From assembly GCF_005239225.2 (NCBI RefSeq), contig NC_133287.1:12009493-12073492 (forward strand): a DNA stretch of 64,000 bases, read 5' to 3'. Source of the stretch: Populus alba (Eukaryota; Streptophyta; Magnoliopsida; Malpighiales; Salicaceae). Under the pieces are notes generated by a model. The model made no database searches and was not told where the DNA came from. It saw only the letters and a program-made list of their open reading frames with translations. Shown here piece after piece: positions 10,708 to 22,840 of the stretch (positions are counted from its first letter, which is position 1; each line of letters starts with the position of its first letter). The translations under genes and the position numbers were made by a program.

Positions 10708-13151
10708 TCACTTCTCCACGATTGCTGGACCTCCATATAGTTCTCCTACAAAAGTCAAGTCCTCAGGTTTCTCCCTCTCTTGAAGCCAGGCATAGCCTTC
10801 CTTCTCCTCTTCAGGAATTGATACTCCATTCACTGCTTTGTCAGACAAAAAAATTATCAAAACTGGTAAATTGAAATTTCAGGCAGCTAAATAATCAAGA
10901 TTACACTGAGGCAAAACATTACTTTGTTTTCTGTAAACATTTTGAATTACATAGAACTTTGTGAAGATTCACCATGGTACCTGAGAAATTGGCAAATGGG
11001 AAGTCGAGGTAGTATTGGCAATGCCGACCATCAGGAACAGAGTATGGAGGGCCTAGCACATCTAGGACTGCACAAGCTGTCACTGCTGTAAAGCAATGCA
11101 TGTTGCCTCCATCAGTAGGGTAAAGGATAGAGGTGTTGCACGGAGCGGTTAATTTCGAGTTGACCTTGACCTTGGCCAGACGAACCTCAGTCTGCTTTGC
11201 TTCATTAACCAAAACCGAGATGTCAGGGGCTATTTTCATTTCCAATTATAGAAGAGAGAAGAACGAAAATGCCAAAAGTCGTGCATTCTGCTAGGGTTGT
11301 CCATGATGCAAACAACTGAGGCTCATGGTATAGTGGGAGAGAGTCAAGACATCACCATCATCCAGACAGGTTATGAAAACGACCATGTGAACTTTCTATC
11401 TAGCGAACTGGAGCATTACTCGAATGAGAATTGTAATATTTGCATTGTTCAAAACTTTTACGTTTTCACAACTAGATGACCAATTTCAAATATTTAGAAG
11501 GTTTTTTTTACATCCTCTACTAGATCAGTTTACAACGTTAGATTTACATTTTTCTTTTCTAATTTTCTCATGGGATTTGCTATTTTTATCAAGTTTAAAG
11601 TTCCCAGCCTGTAAAAAAGGTACACTGATGCTTGAGCTCGCCTATTGCTAAGAACAAGAATTTCTTTTCAACTTTCATATTTACTCAGCATACTCAGGGG
11701 ATTTCTTGGTTGGAAATGTCTGTCTCCTATTGGCACGTAATATAACTCATCGCCAGAAAGACACATGCTGGATTTAGCAAGGCCATTTTAGTTCAACGCT
11801 TACACTACTAGAGCATTTCTATTTCTTCATTTTTTTTATTACAAACTTTGGCAGCATAAATTCAGTACAAGACATAAAACAAGTAACACTTACTGGCAGG
11901 GACATCGGCTACCCAGTCATATGATTTTATGTGCATAGTCCCAAAGAGAAGTTTGCTAAATACAGTCATTCCAGGATGATTATGAAGTGGAATGACGCCT
12001 GATGGTGGCAAGCAGAAGATTCCCATCTATGATAATTGAAAATCAGAGCAAACAAGTCAAAATATAATTCCTCGAATATAATGTGAAAGCACCTCATGGA
12101 AGGCTACCTACAGAGAATTTGTCACATTCATGGAGATGCAGGTATCTTATCACCGGAGTTCTCCCAGCCACAGAAGCTTGAAAATGTGGCATTTCAGGGA
12201 AGAGACCAACATCAGCAGGCTTGAAGTTATCTACATAACAGGAACTCGTGATTAAAAAATCAAGGACGGATTTAAAAAAAAAAAAAAAAAAACATAAAAT
12301 TAGTCCGTGTTACTTTTGCACGAGCAGGGACAAAGATGTGGAACTTCTTGAGTTCTATACTTGTATGTTTCATTCCAAGTACAGTCCTAATTTTATTGAA
12401 AAGCCCCAAAAATACAATTTCAAATGAAATCAAGTCCATGAAGGGAACAAAAGTAGAAATAGCAAACTAAAAGAAATTAAAAAGCCAAATCTGATTAAAG
12501 GACCAGGGTAAACAAGATAAACCAAGACAGGATACAATGCACTAGAGGATATAAATTCAAGTCAAGCTCAAAACATCACAGCAATGAGAAGTGAGACAAA
12601 CCAGGCATTCTTACAGCCTAATGGCCTAAAGATTTTGTAGTTTAAAATATGAAAAAAAAAATTAATTAATTAAATTCTAACTCTGTATGGAGCAACAATG
12701 TTAATATTTATACATTTCATTACCTGATGAACAACCAATAGCTAACTAAATTCCATTTCAATTGTAGTATTAATAACTTTCCTAACCAGAATTATCAAAA
12801 CTAAACTCTAAAACCCCTCAATGCAACCCAATTTTCCAACTCTAAAAGATCAAATTTAAGGCACTGTACACAAAGAAACATACCCAAAACTGCCTTTAGC
12901 TTTTGGATATTATCAGAAGAAGGAATAATTCCAGTGCTACAAGAGTCAAACACTTCATTGCAGGTGTTAAACAGCTTCTGAACCGGCGATACAGCCACCA
13001 TCTTCTTATGGTGCCGCCGCCGGCCTCTCTTTCCCTTGCCATTCGTATTGGTTTTCGGATTCAAATTCGAGTTCGGAATCGGAATCTTATCCTTGGCCAA
13101 TTCACAAACTTGTTTTACTTTCTTATTAGCCACACTTGTCTCAATCCCCAT
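10708..13151 (-). CDS. PCO: Plant cysteine oxidase (PCO), five exons, intact
   Basis: Exons on the minus strand are 13151-12884, 12230-12112, 12026-11894, 11229-10981 and 10832-10708. All introns are GT-AG, the phases agree, and the frame gives 297 residues ending [21 protein letters not shown]. PCOs are iron(II)-dependent thiol dioxygenases that use O2 to oxidise the N-terminal Cys of ERF-VII transcription factors, marking them for N-degron degradation; they act as plant oxygen sensors in cytosol and nucleus. The cupin core shows [19 protein letters not shown], with His144 and His146, and [10 protein letters not shown] with His218, forming the expected three-His iron site. Residues 38-50 are strongly basic ([13 protein letters not shown]), a possible nuclear signal. 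The 5' exon encodes the family's [10 protein letters not shown] start. Length matches known PCOs (about 280-300). It is the only intact host gene seen. Confidence 0.95.
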
Positions 13152-13670
13152 TCAGCCCCACAAATTGCTCTCAAAACAACAAAAATTCCTCAAAATAAGA
13201 TATGGGTATCGCTTAAAACTCTTAAAAATACAAAATTAAGATATGAGTATGCAAGATATTTTTTTAAGGAAAAAAAAAAAGACTCTGCGTGTATAAGAAC
13301 ATGTAGTTTTTGTTTTATAAGTATGGTACTGTTTACTTGTTTGATGGTATGTGTATATGCGTGTTTAGGACACAAGAATAGAGAGGTAAAAATAAAGGAG
13401 AAGATGATGGAGTGAAAACTTGCATCTCTGGTGATGTGGTTATAGGGTGGGATGGAAAAGGTGAGGGGAGAGAAGAATGAAGATGGGTATAAAAGGGGAG
13501 TTAGACAAGGTGGTTTTTCCTTGAGACAAAATCAAAACCATGTGCCATTGTTTCTATTTCCTATGGGCTGTTCCTAAAACCAGTTGGGATTTTTTTTTTC
13601 TTTTTATTTTTTTTCCATTCTTTTTATCATTTTCACATTCTTCTTTCCCACTGTTTAAATTTTTTTAGAA
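13152..13670 (-). promoter_or_regulatory. 5' flank / probable leader and promoter of PCO
   Basis: The gene lies on the minus strand, so this is its upstream side. A CTATAAC stretch (minus strand of about 13439-13445) and a TTTATACC stretch (about 13488-13495) are TATA-like. The leader is pyrimidine-rich. No defined start site can be assigned from sequence alone. No transposon is visible here; repeats begin beyond about 13680. Confidence 0.35.
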
Positions 13671-13944
13671 TAAACATTCAGGCTCTAAATATAATAGATA
13701 GATACTAGAATAGATAGATACCAGATTTGTTGCCCGTGATCTACCACGGGCCAAGAATTTTTTTTTTTTTTTTGCTGTAAAAAAATACTAGTTAAAAAAA
13801 ATATAAATCTTGAGTTATTAGTTTAAATGATAATTTAAATAATATGAAAAAATTAAAAAAAAATTATATTTAAGCCTATCTAAATTATCAAACAACCTAA
13901 TGTTAACCTAATAGAAAGAAAACTACAAAAACAAAAAACATCAA

Positions 13945-13974
<30 letters not shown>

Positions 13975-13981
<7 letters not shown>

Positions 13982-15660
13982 AAGAAAACTTAGGCGAATC
14001 TCCTTAACCTAGTCTAATCTTAAAAACTTGCAACTCATTGAATTATGAACAAAAGTTTAATCAAGAACTTAGTTGTCAACTAATTTAAATTTAAAATATG
14101 AAATTATTGAAAAAATATTAATAAAAAAAACTTGCAAAAGCAAAAGAAATAAAAAGAATGAATATAAAATTTGAGAGAAAAATATCTAAGGATTATGAAG
14201 TTTGAAAAAAAAAAACTAAAATAATCCCAAACAAAATAAATAGTAATTAAAAGAATGAGTATCAAATTTGAAAGATTAAAAAATTATAGGAGATGAAATT
14301 AAAAAAAAAATTATAGAGGGCTAACAGAATAGAATCAAACCTGAAAAATAAGAAAACAAAACAAATAAACAAAGATTAAAAATTAAAAAAAAAGGAAAAA
14401 TAAAAAGGAAAAAAATCAAGCAAACCCGGATGAACCTTCTAAACTTAGTCTAATCTCTATAGATTACAACTTGTGAAATCCTGAACCTGGATTCAATCAA
14501 GAAACTTAGCTCTCAACAAATTTAATTTTGAAAGATGAAATTTTAAAAAAATATATATTAAATACAAAAAAACTTGCAAAAGAAAAAAAAAATAAAAGGG
14601 ATAAAACTTGATAGAAAAAACCTGTGGAGGGTGAAATTTGAAAAAAATAATTAAAAAATAACCATAAAAATATAAATTGCAACAAAAAGAATGAGTACTA
14701 AATTTGAAAGATTAAAAAATCACAGGGGGTGAAATTAAAAAATATTTGTAATTTGATAAATTATTTATAGATTAAAAAATGATAAGGGATGAAATAGAAA
14801 GAAATTGTTAAGAGATAACCCAATAGAATCAAAAGGGAAAACAACAACAAGAAAAAAAAGGAGAGAAAAATAAGAAAACATCAATTTAGACAAAGGAAAA
14901 AAAAACCAAACAAACTCGGTGAACCTCTTAAACCTAGTCTAATCTCTAAAATTTTTAACCCATAAATATTTTTACCCGAATTCAATCAAGAAACCTTATT
15001 CACAACTGATTCAATAAAAAAAATGGTGAAGATAGAATTTAATAGAAAATACCTAAGGAGAATGCAATTTAAAATAAAAATAAAAATGATGCTAAATAAA
15101 ATAAACCACAATTAAAAAAATAGAGACCAAAATTTAAAGATAAAAAAAAAATCATTGGGGGAAATTAAAAAATATTTGTAAAACCCAAGTATACCCAGAC
15201 TAATATCCTTAACCTAGTCAAATTTTAAAAAAACTATTAACTCATGAAATCCTAAATTAGGTCCAATCAAGAAATTTATCATGAGCTAATTTAAAAATAT
15301 AAATCTTAAAAACTTGTCAAAGAAAAAGAATTAGCAATATTTATAATGATTAAATTTGATAGGAAAAAAAACAAAGGAGGTTGAAATCGTGAAATAAAAT
15401 CATTTATGATTTAAAATAAAAATCTATCAAGGCTAAAATTCAACAATCAAAATAAGAAGGAAGGATTGAATTTGATAGGGAAAAAAAAAAGCAAAATAGA
15501 GTGAAATCGTAAAAACAATAAATTGAAAAAACGATTCCAAAAAAAAAAACAATCAAAAGAATATGGATTAAATTAAATAAATTATTCAAGATTAAAAAAA
15601 TCATAATAAAAATGAAAAGGGACCAAATCTGTAGAACCAATATTAAAAGGTTGCTCTTGA
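13975..15660. repeat. Diverged AT-rich tandem array, 4 units of about 275-490 bp
   Basis: A recurring phrase (aaccta-gtctaatct... caactcatgaaatcctga... tcaatcaagaaactta...) appears near 13990, 14430, 14920 and 15195. Each is followed by A-rich sequence with gattaaaaaatcat and gggtgaaatt. Preceded by a 30-base poly-A run at about 13949-13979. There are no coding signals; it is probably an old local amplification. Confidence 0.65.
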
Positions 15661-16034
15661 ATTTTTAAGGGGCTAGCGCAAAAATCTAGATGAGGGGTAG
15701 AAGAAGGGTTAAGAAGAAATGTGTCATCACCAAACCGTTGCTAATCTTGGCACACGTGCTACCTCATCTAGTTTGAGATATCGATACCTTTCAAACATTG
15801 CCCCAGAAGGTGGCGTTCGATGGCCAAAAAGCCCCTTATATGCTACTCGAACGACACGGGAGTTGTTCATATACTAGCATATGTTGCGCACAAGCCAACA
15901 AGTTTTTTTTTTACATTTAATAAATATAATTTCCAACAATGCCCTTGGGCGCCCTTGAAAATTACAAAATAAAAGCCCATAGGTGAGAGTTTAATTGGTT
16001 TTGTCTTTAAAAACAACAAAGTAATTCTGCCTGT
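15661..16034. other. Short non-repeat-like interval before a solo LTR
   Basis: It is less AT-rich than its neighbours, with no ORF and no family recognised. It ends at the target site CCTGT of the solo LTR that follows. Confidence 0.4.
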
Positions 16035-17668
16035 TGATTAGTATTTAAAAGTGTATTTTTATCAAGGTTTTATATCATCATTTTGCACTTGAAGTATCAA
16101 TAACTCCTTAACTAAAGCATGTTTTATAATAACATACCTAATATTATAAGATACCTTTAATTTATAGTAAATGTTCATCTTAAATTCAGGCCTCTCACAT
16201 AAATGAAAGGATTGATTAATGAGTTCAATTATTGAAATTGAAAGGACAAAGAGAGGGCCAAACTTAGAAAATAGATATTGGTGCAGTCCAAACTGGAACA
16301 CTATTCGGTAATTGGGTCATATCGTGAGTTCTAGATATCCAAATGACCTCAATTTTTTAGACTAATTCGGTAAGACATAGGCCTACAACTTTCATGTGAA
16401 GTCCAAGATTTAAAAAGGTCGTTTTCAAGTCCAAATTATAGCAACAACGGAGAAGTTCGAATCTGTCCTGCAGCCCAGACACTGTTCAGTGTTCAGCCCA
16501 TATCTCTAGAAGTCCAAATGACCTAAATGTTTTTTCCTGGAAAGATAAGACAATTTGTTAGAATTTTCATGAGTACAGGTGGTTCCAGTTTTGATGTTAG
16601 CAATAACGTTTTATTCAGACAAGAAGATAAAGATTTTCACCAAGTCAAGAGTTGGCCACCCACTCAACAATTAGTCATCAAATCAATAGTTCCAAATTTT
16701 GGCCTATAAAAGGAGGCATTTGCCATGCATTTAGGCATCTTAGTGTTTAGATAAAGATCATGCTCTTGCTCTCTTTCTTTTTATTTTGTAATGTTTAAGT
16801 TTTATTTGATGTTATATTAATCTCTTGTTTATGTTTTTCATTTCCTTTCTTTTATTTATATAATTATGTTCTTATCTTGTTTATTTATGTTTCTTTCTTT
16901 CATTATGTTTAGCTAAATCTATTATGTCAAGGTGAAAAGGTTACACTAATGATGTAAGAATAAGTATAGTATAAACTCAACATGGACTTTAATGCTTGAT
17001 ACTAACATGTTTTATATTTATTATCTTGCTCATTCTTAATACCTTGCTTGTTAAATGGTTAATCTAGATTTGTGTTGAACAAATGCTTGGCACTTTCATA
17101 ACCCAACCGTATGGTATAACCTACACCTGTGCTATGAAAGGAACTTGATTTATTGTTAACATAAGTTATCACCATGAATACTTGATAATATTTACAAGTA
17201 TTGGCATTACTCGAACAAGATAATTAATGTAATAATGTTAACAATTATAATCTGATTGGAACTTTCTTTGCGTGTGGTTTTCAGTTGAGTAATAAGAGTT
17301 TATACTATACTTGTTTGAAGTACCATTAGTGGATCCTCTAACTTTGACATTTATTTTTATTATTGTTTAATCCTCACATTAATCTTAAATCTCAAAGTCC
17401 TCTTTATTATTACTATTACTATTACTATTACTATTACTATTATTAATATCATTACTACTATTATTACTACTATTACTATTATTTTTGTTATTATTATTAT
17501 TATTATTACTACTACTACTACTAATTATTGTTGTTGTTGTTGTTGTGTTGTTGTTATTTATAATTTATATAATTAACCTTCCTGTGGTTTGACCCCGATC
17601 TTGCCAGGTTATTTATTACTTCGACACTCCTACACTTGGGAGAAGACATCAATCTTTTGATCGTGTCA
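16035..17668 (+). mobile_element. Solo LTR-A, plus orientation
   Basis: It starts TGATTAGTAT and ends TCGTGTCA, with no primer site or internal region on either side. The 5-base flanks CCTGT (16030-16034) and CCTAT (17669-17673) look like a target duplication with one mismatch. TATAAAAG is at 16705-16712. A TTA/CTA/TTG triplet microsatellite lies at about 17404-17560. Solo LTRs arise by recombination between the two LTRs of a full element. Confidence 0.85.
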
Positions 17669-18537
17669 CCTATCTTCCTGTTTGCAGGTTGGTTCCTAGT
17701 TGCTGGTGTAGATTCACGGTTGTTTGGCTCCTACTGGAGCAGCCTTGTTGTTTTTTGTATGGGATGGCCTCTAGTGGCATCCCTGTCATTGATGCTGGCA
17801 TGGATATTACTGATTACTACACTTTTATAGTTGGTGCAATGGATTTTTGTTCCTACCTTGGTGTTGCCATCTGCTTTCTTGCATAGGCTATTGATGTTGC
17901 TTGTAGTTATATTGTTATATTTTGTTTTCTCACCCTTGGTTTAGTTGTTGCCTGAAAAGCCTTGTGTGTTGTCCTTGTCCAAATGCGATCTGGGTTGCTT
18001 TTGGTTATTGTATTACCTTTTACTAGCTTGTTTTACGTCCGCTTTGTGGAGAAGTGTTTGATGACCTTATCCTTTGTGGTTGCTCTAACTATTATGCTTG
18101 GTATGCTAGAGTTGAAAGACTCCATGCTTGTTTGCGCCTTGTTCCACTGATTTGATGTGGAATGTTGGCTTGCTGGGTTTCTTTGGCTTACTACATCGGT
18201 GCAGGTTTATTGTTATTTAATGCATCGCTGATATGTTGGAGATCTTGTCGTTGGTTTGTCCTTTTTTGTAGGTCTACTGCAGCTTGTGAATCTGCTATTG
18301 AAGGGGCCCTTGGGGCTGGCCTTAGCTGTCATGGTTTGCTGGAGTGGGCTTTTTACAACTTTAGCTGTGGGCTGCTCAATTGGTTTGCTATTGAATGCAT
18401 TGCTGGAATGATGGAGTTAAGTTAATGGTTTTTTGGCGCCTACTTGCATAGTTAAGCTTGCTAGTTTTGTTATCTTTGTTCAGAGAGCTTGTTCTCGTTT
18501 TTCGAGGGAGCTTGTTGTATATTTTGATGTTGGTTTC
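17669..18537. other. TG-rich interval between two inverted solo LTRs
   Basis: It is markedly less AT-rich than its surroundings and rich in ttgttg/gcttg words on the plus strand. Several 60-90 codon open frames encode hydrophobic runs, but none has a recognisable domain. The composition resembles the 3' noncoding tails of plant LINEs, though no poly-A tail or RT was found. Function unknown. Confidence 0.35.
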
Positions 18538-20145
18538 CGACACGACCAAAAGATTGATGTCTTCTCATAAGTGCAGGAGTGTCGAAGTAATAAATAACCC
18601 AACAAGACCGGGGTTGAACCACAAGGAGGTTAACTATATAAATCATAAATAACAACAACACAGCAACAACAATAATAGTAGTAGTAGTAGTGATAGCGAT
18701 AGTAATACTAATACTAATAATAATAGTAATAGTAATAATAATAATAATATTAATAGTAATAATAAAGAGGACTTTGAGATATAAGATTAATGTGAGGATT
18801 AAACAATGATAAAACAATTGTCAAGGTTAGAGGATCCACTAATGGTACTTCAAACAAGTATAGTATAAACTTTTATTACTCAACTGGAAACTATACACAA
18901 AGAAGGTTCCAATCGGATTATAAATTCTTAACATGATTACATTAATTATCTTATTCTAGTAATGCCAATACTTGTAAATATTATCAGGTATTCATGGTGA
19001 TAACTTATGTTAACAACAAATCAAGTTCCTTTTATAGCACAAGTGTCGGTCATATCATACAGTTGGGCTATAAAAGTGCCAAGTATTTGTTGTGCCAAGG
19101 GTTGTTCAACACAAATCTAGATTAAACATTTAACAATCAAGGTATTAAGAGTGATCAAGATAATAAAGATAAAACATGTTAGTATCAAGCATTAAAGTCC
19201 ATGTTGAGTTTACACTATACTTATTCTTACACTACTAGTGTAACCTTTTCACCTTGACATAATAAATTTAGTTAAACATAATGAAAGACAGAAACATAAA
19301 TAAACAAGATAAAAACATAATTATGGAAAGGGAATGAAAGGCATGAACAAGAGATTAATATAACATAAAATAAAACTTGAACATTACAAAAATATAAAGA
19401 AAAAGAGCAAGAGCATGATCTTGATCTAAACACGAAGATGCCTAAATGTATGGCAAATGCCTTCTTTTATAGGCCAAAATTTGGAACTATTATTTGATGA
19501 ATAATTGTTGAGTGAGTGGCCAAATCTTGACTTGGTGACAATCTTTATCTTCTTGTCTGAACAAAATTTCATTGCTAACATCAGAATTTGAACCACCTTT
19601 ATTGTGAAAGTTCTAGGAAATTGTCTCAGCTTTCTAGGAAAAAAAATTGAGGTCATTTGGACTTCTAGAACTCGAGATATGGGCTGAATACTAAACAGTG
19701 TCTGGGCTGTAGGACAGATTCAGACTTCTCCATTGTTGTTATAATTTGGACTTGAAAACGACCTTTTTAAATCTTGAACTCCATATGAAAGTTTTAAGCC
19801 TATGTCTTATATTTCCATTCATATAAAGCAAACCTAAATCCAAGATCTACAACTTTAGATATTACTCAATTACTGAACAGTGTTCTAGTTTGGCCTGAAC
19901 CAACATTACTTTTCTAAGCTTCACCCTCTCTTTATCTTCACAATTTCAGTAGTTGAATTCATCAATCAATCATTTGATTTATGTGATAGGCCTGCATTTA
20001 AGATGAACATTTACCATATATAAAGGTATCTTATAGTATCAGACTTATTATTATAAAACATGCTTTAGTTATGGAGTTATTGCTACTACAAGTGCAAAAT
20101 GATGATATAAAAGCTTGATAAAAATATATTTTTAAGTACTAATCA
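18538..20145 (-). mobile_element. Solo LTR-A, minus orientation
   Basis: On the minus strand it starts TGATTAGTAC (20145) and ends GTCGTGTCG, the final A being mutated to G. The target duplication GTTTC is perfect (18533-18537 and 20146-20150). The LTR TATA box is at 19464-19471. A GTA/AAT triplet microsatellite lies at 18673-18770. It is the inverted partner of the solo LTR at 16035-17668. Confidence 0.88.
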
Positions 20146-20559
20146 GTTTCCAGCTTTGTTTCACTTTTGATAAAAATATATAAAAGCTTGAATGGTAGGT
20201 ATTAGATTATTTTATTCTAAGGTTAAATTAATATTTTTACTGAACAAAATAAAACAAAATTATAAATCTAACCCCATACAATTTTAAAAAGATAATGGTT
20301 TCATAATGAAAATAAAATCTTACCCCAAACTTAGTGTATTGCCTTTTTTGGGTAAAATCATAAATAAACTATTATAATGAATAGTAATTTTGTGTCTTGA
20401 TGCATAATAACTTCCTTAGAGGATTTAGTTTTTTGTTAATTACTAGTTTACAAGGTTGCACTATGTTATAGCTCATACCAAAGTCTTTTTTTAACATAAC
20501 AAAATATATCAAGGATATAGAGAATAATTTGTTATTGTTATTCAATTCAATCTAGTAGG

Positions 20560-21060
20560 TGAACTTCGAAATCTCTTGACCCAACTTGCTTGGCTAGATT
20601 TAAAATTAAACCGTGAGAGAGTTGTTCTGATGTGACCTGGTCAAATTGATCGATCTAAAAGCAACTTGGTAGACCGATATAAAATGTTTGAGGATGAAAT
20701 TGAGAATAAAAAAAAGGGATTAAATTGATAGAAAAAAAACATCCAAACTCAACTTCTTGTCTACTCCAAGTTTAAAATTAAATCGTGTGGAAGTTACCCT
20801 GACCTACCTATTCAACTTGGTCGAACTAAAGACAACCCAATTGACTAGTAATAAAAGTTTGAGAATTAAATTGAAAAGAAAAAGATGAAATTGATAGAAA
20901 AGAAACCTCGGAACCCAACTTTTTGTCTACCTAAAATTAATATTAAATTATGTGAGTTATCTAGATGTGCTTCAGTCTACTTGGTTGGTCTAAAGATAAC
21001 CCGAACGACTGTTAAAAAACATTTGAGGATAAAATTGAGAGGGAAAATGAAATTAAAATA
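20560..21060. repeat. Tandem repeat, 3 units of about 170 bp
   Basis: The phrase ttaaaattaaaccgtg...gagttg...gacct followed by acttggt, aaagacaaccc and gttgagaataaaattga recurs at about 20596, 20770 and 20936. The flanks 20146-20559 and 21061-21587 are AT-rich and hold nothing recognisable. Confidence 0.6.
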
Positions 21061-21587
21061 AAAAAGGGAGTGAATGAAAAAAATAAAAAAATAAAAGAAT
21101 TTCATTGTTCATATGAGCAATAAAGCTACATAAATAATTTTTTTTTTTTTAGCATAGAAAAGTAATTTTTGTTTTGTATGAAATATATGTATACGTTATT
21201 AATATTAATCATATAATTAGAATAACAAAAAATTATGTCTACTTCTCTATTAAAAAAATATATTAAGAGAGATAAAGTTGGAAAAGATGTGTTTCTCCAT
21301 TGAAAATAATTTATTTAAAGAAGATACAAAATATGAAAAAAAAAAATAGATAAAAAAAACTAAGATTTTAATATCCTAAATGTCAAACAAATATGGTGTT
21401 CCACCAAATATTTTTTTTTCAACTCATTTCATCTTCATTTTTCTTTATGCCATAGTTCAGTTTGGCCTTACTCCATTTTAATTTTTTGATCCAGATTAAA
21501 GAAAAGGGTATTTCTTTTTTGTGAGAGAATGACTTTGTAAAAATTTAAAGGGGTAATTATTTCCTTCTTGATAAGGACCGGCCCAAC

Positions 21588-21806
21588 ATTAATCTTAATT
21601 ACACTAGAGATCAATAGGTGGTGCCAAGTGGACCAATTATAAGAGCCAGAGTAAAAAAACTTAAAGAAATAATGAATGGGTTGATTAAAAACTTATAGGT
21701 CAAGATGGACCTAGAGGAAATTAGGGCGCCAAAGGAGCATGAAGGATAGCCTTTAGTTCATCTAATCCAAATCCAAGAAGAGCCCAATCTAAGTCCGAAT
21801 GGGGGC
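21588..21806 (+). pseudogene. C-terminal tail of a chromovirus polyprotein
   Basis: In one frame the sequence reads VPSGPIIRARVKKLKE, a degenerate version of the GPxTRARAKxLKE tail that ends many plant gypsy polyproteins. It continues with KMDLEEIRAPKEHEG, with stop codons interspersed. It is immediately followed by a G-rich tract and an LTR-like TGATGTG start, as expected at the 3' end of such an element. Confidence 0.65.
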
Positions 21807-22840
21807 TGATGTGTTTGGCACAAAAATCAACTTTGTTTGGGCTTATTTTCCTAATGTTACAATGATTAAAAGTGAACAATTATTCTCCTATTTTATGCAA
21901 GGTAATTTGGTTAGATCTGATCCTTAATGAGAGAGGATTATTTTCATTCAAAAGAAGAAGCTTCCTAGTTCATCAAGGAAACTAATGGGCAACAAATTTA
22001 TTTCCTAAACCAGAGAGAATTATTTAATGATTCTCCTAGTTTAGAAAAAAAAACTAATTAATTCAGTAATTAAAGAGGAATTAATTATTATTTTTATTCA
22101 AGTAAAATAAGAAAACCAAGCTATACAAAGAAAAGCTAGAGGGGCAGCAAAGGTTTCCAAGTTAGAATTAATTCTCCTAGTCTATTTGGAATTTCTAAGG
22201 TTGGCAACTCTTCCTAAGCATGCACGAAAGACTTACTTGGCTATAACACCTTATAAACTAGGGAAATCATATTTAATATATTTTATTTTCTTTGTTAATC
22301 AGACAACAAGTTTGAACCTTTATTTTAATTTTTTTTGGGTATATTTAATTAAAGGTTTGAATTTGATTGTAAGGAGACCTTATACAAGGACATAACTTGG
22401 GTCTATTAGGGTTTAGAAGCTTAAGTTTTAGTATTTATAGCTTTTTTATTAGATGTGAATGGGTTAGACTTCTAAATAATAAACTTGTTGTTTTTGCTGC
22501 AAACTTTGTTTGTGTGTTAGTGAGATATTCTTTCTTTTTGGGTTCTCTAAGAAACAAAAAATGACTTATCGAAGAACAACCGACTTCGTGATGCCATTCT
22601 TATATTTCTCGTTCACAAATCAATATTCATTGGATAGTGGTTCGTTTCTAAGAGTGCTGGTGTCTAGATACAAAATATTTTTATATCACATTCCTATCAA
22701 ATATAATTTACTTGGCTTTCTAGTATTAGTGCATGTCTTAGCATGCAGGTTGTTGTATGAGTTATTTTGCCATGTTATAAAGAGGTTTACATCACTTTTA
22801 ATACATTTATATGGCTTTATCGGTACCTTGTATAGAAATT
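21807..22840 (+). mobile_element. Degenerate 3' LTR following the chromovirus tail (end approximate)
   Basis: It starts TGATGTGTTTGG after the purine tract gggggc. The AT-rich body carries an atttatag promoter-like site near 22434 and the phrase cgaagaacaaccgacttcgtga, familiar from plant gypsy LTRs. The right end is uncertain. The open frame at 22510-22842 is within this LTR and is not a gene. Confidence 0.5.

Noticed and set aside
12903..13415. 170-codon plus-strand ORF overlapping PCO exon 1
   Set aside because: It is antisense to the first PCO exon and its leader, with no domain; the minus-strand gene is strongly supported by splice sites and motifs.
13560..13600. AAACCAGTTGGG as a hypoxia-responsive element upstream of PCO
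   Set aside because: It resembles the published hypoxia element only partly, with about two mismatches in the core, and its distance from the transcription start is unknown.
16035..20145. The two LTR-A copies as the 5' and 3' LTRs of one element
   Set aside because: They are in opposite orientation, each has its own target-site duplication, and no primer site or internal domain lies between them.
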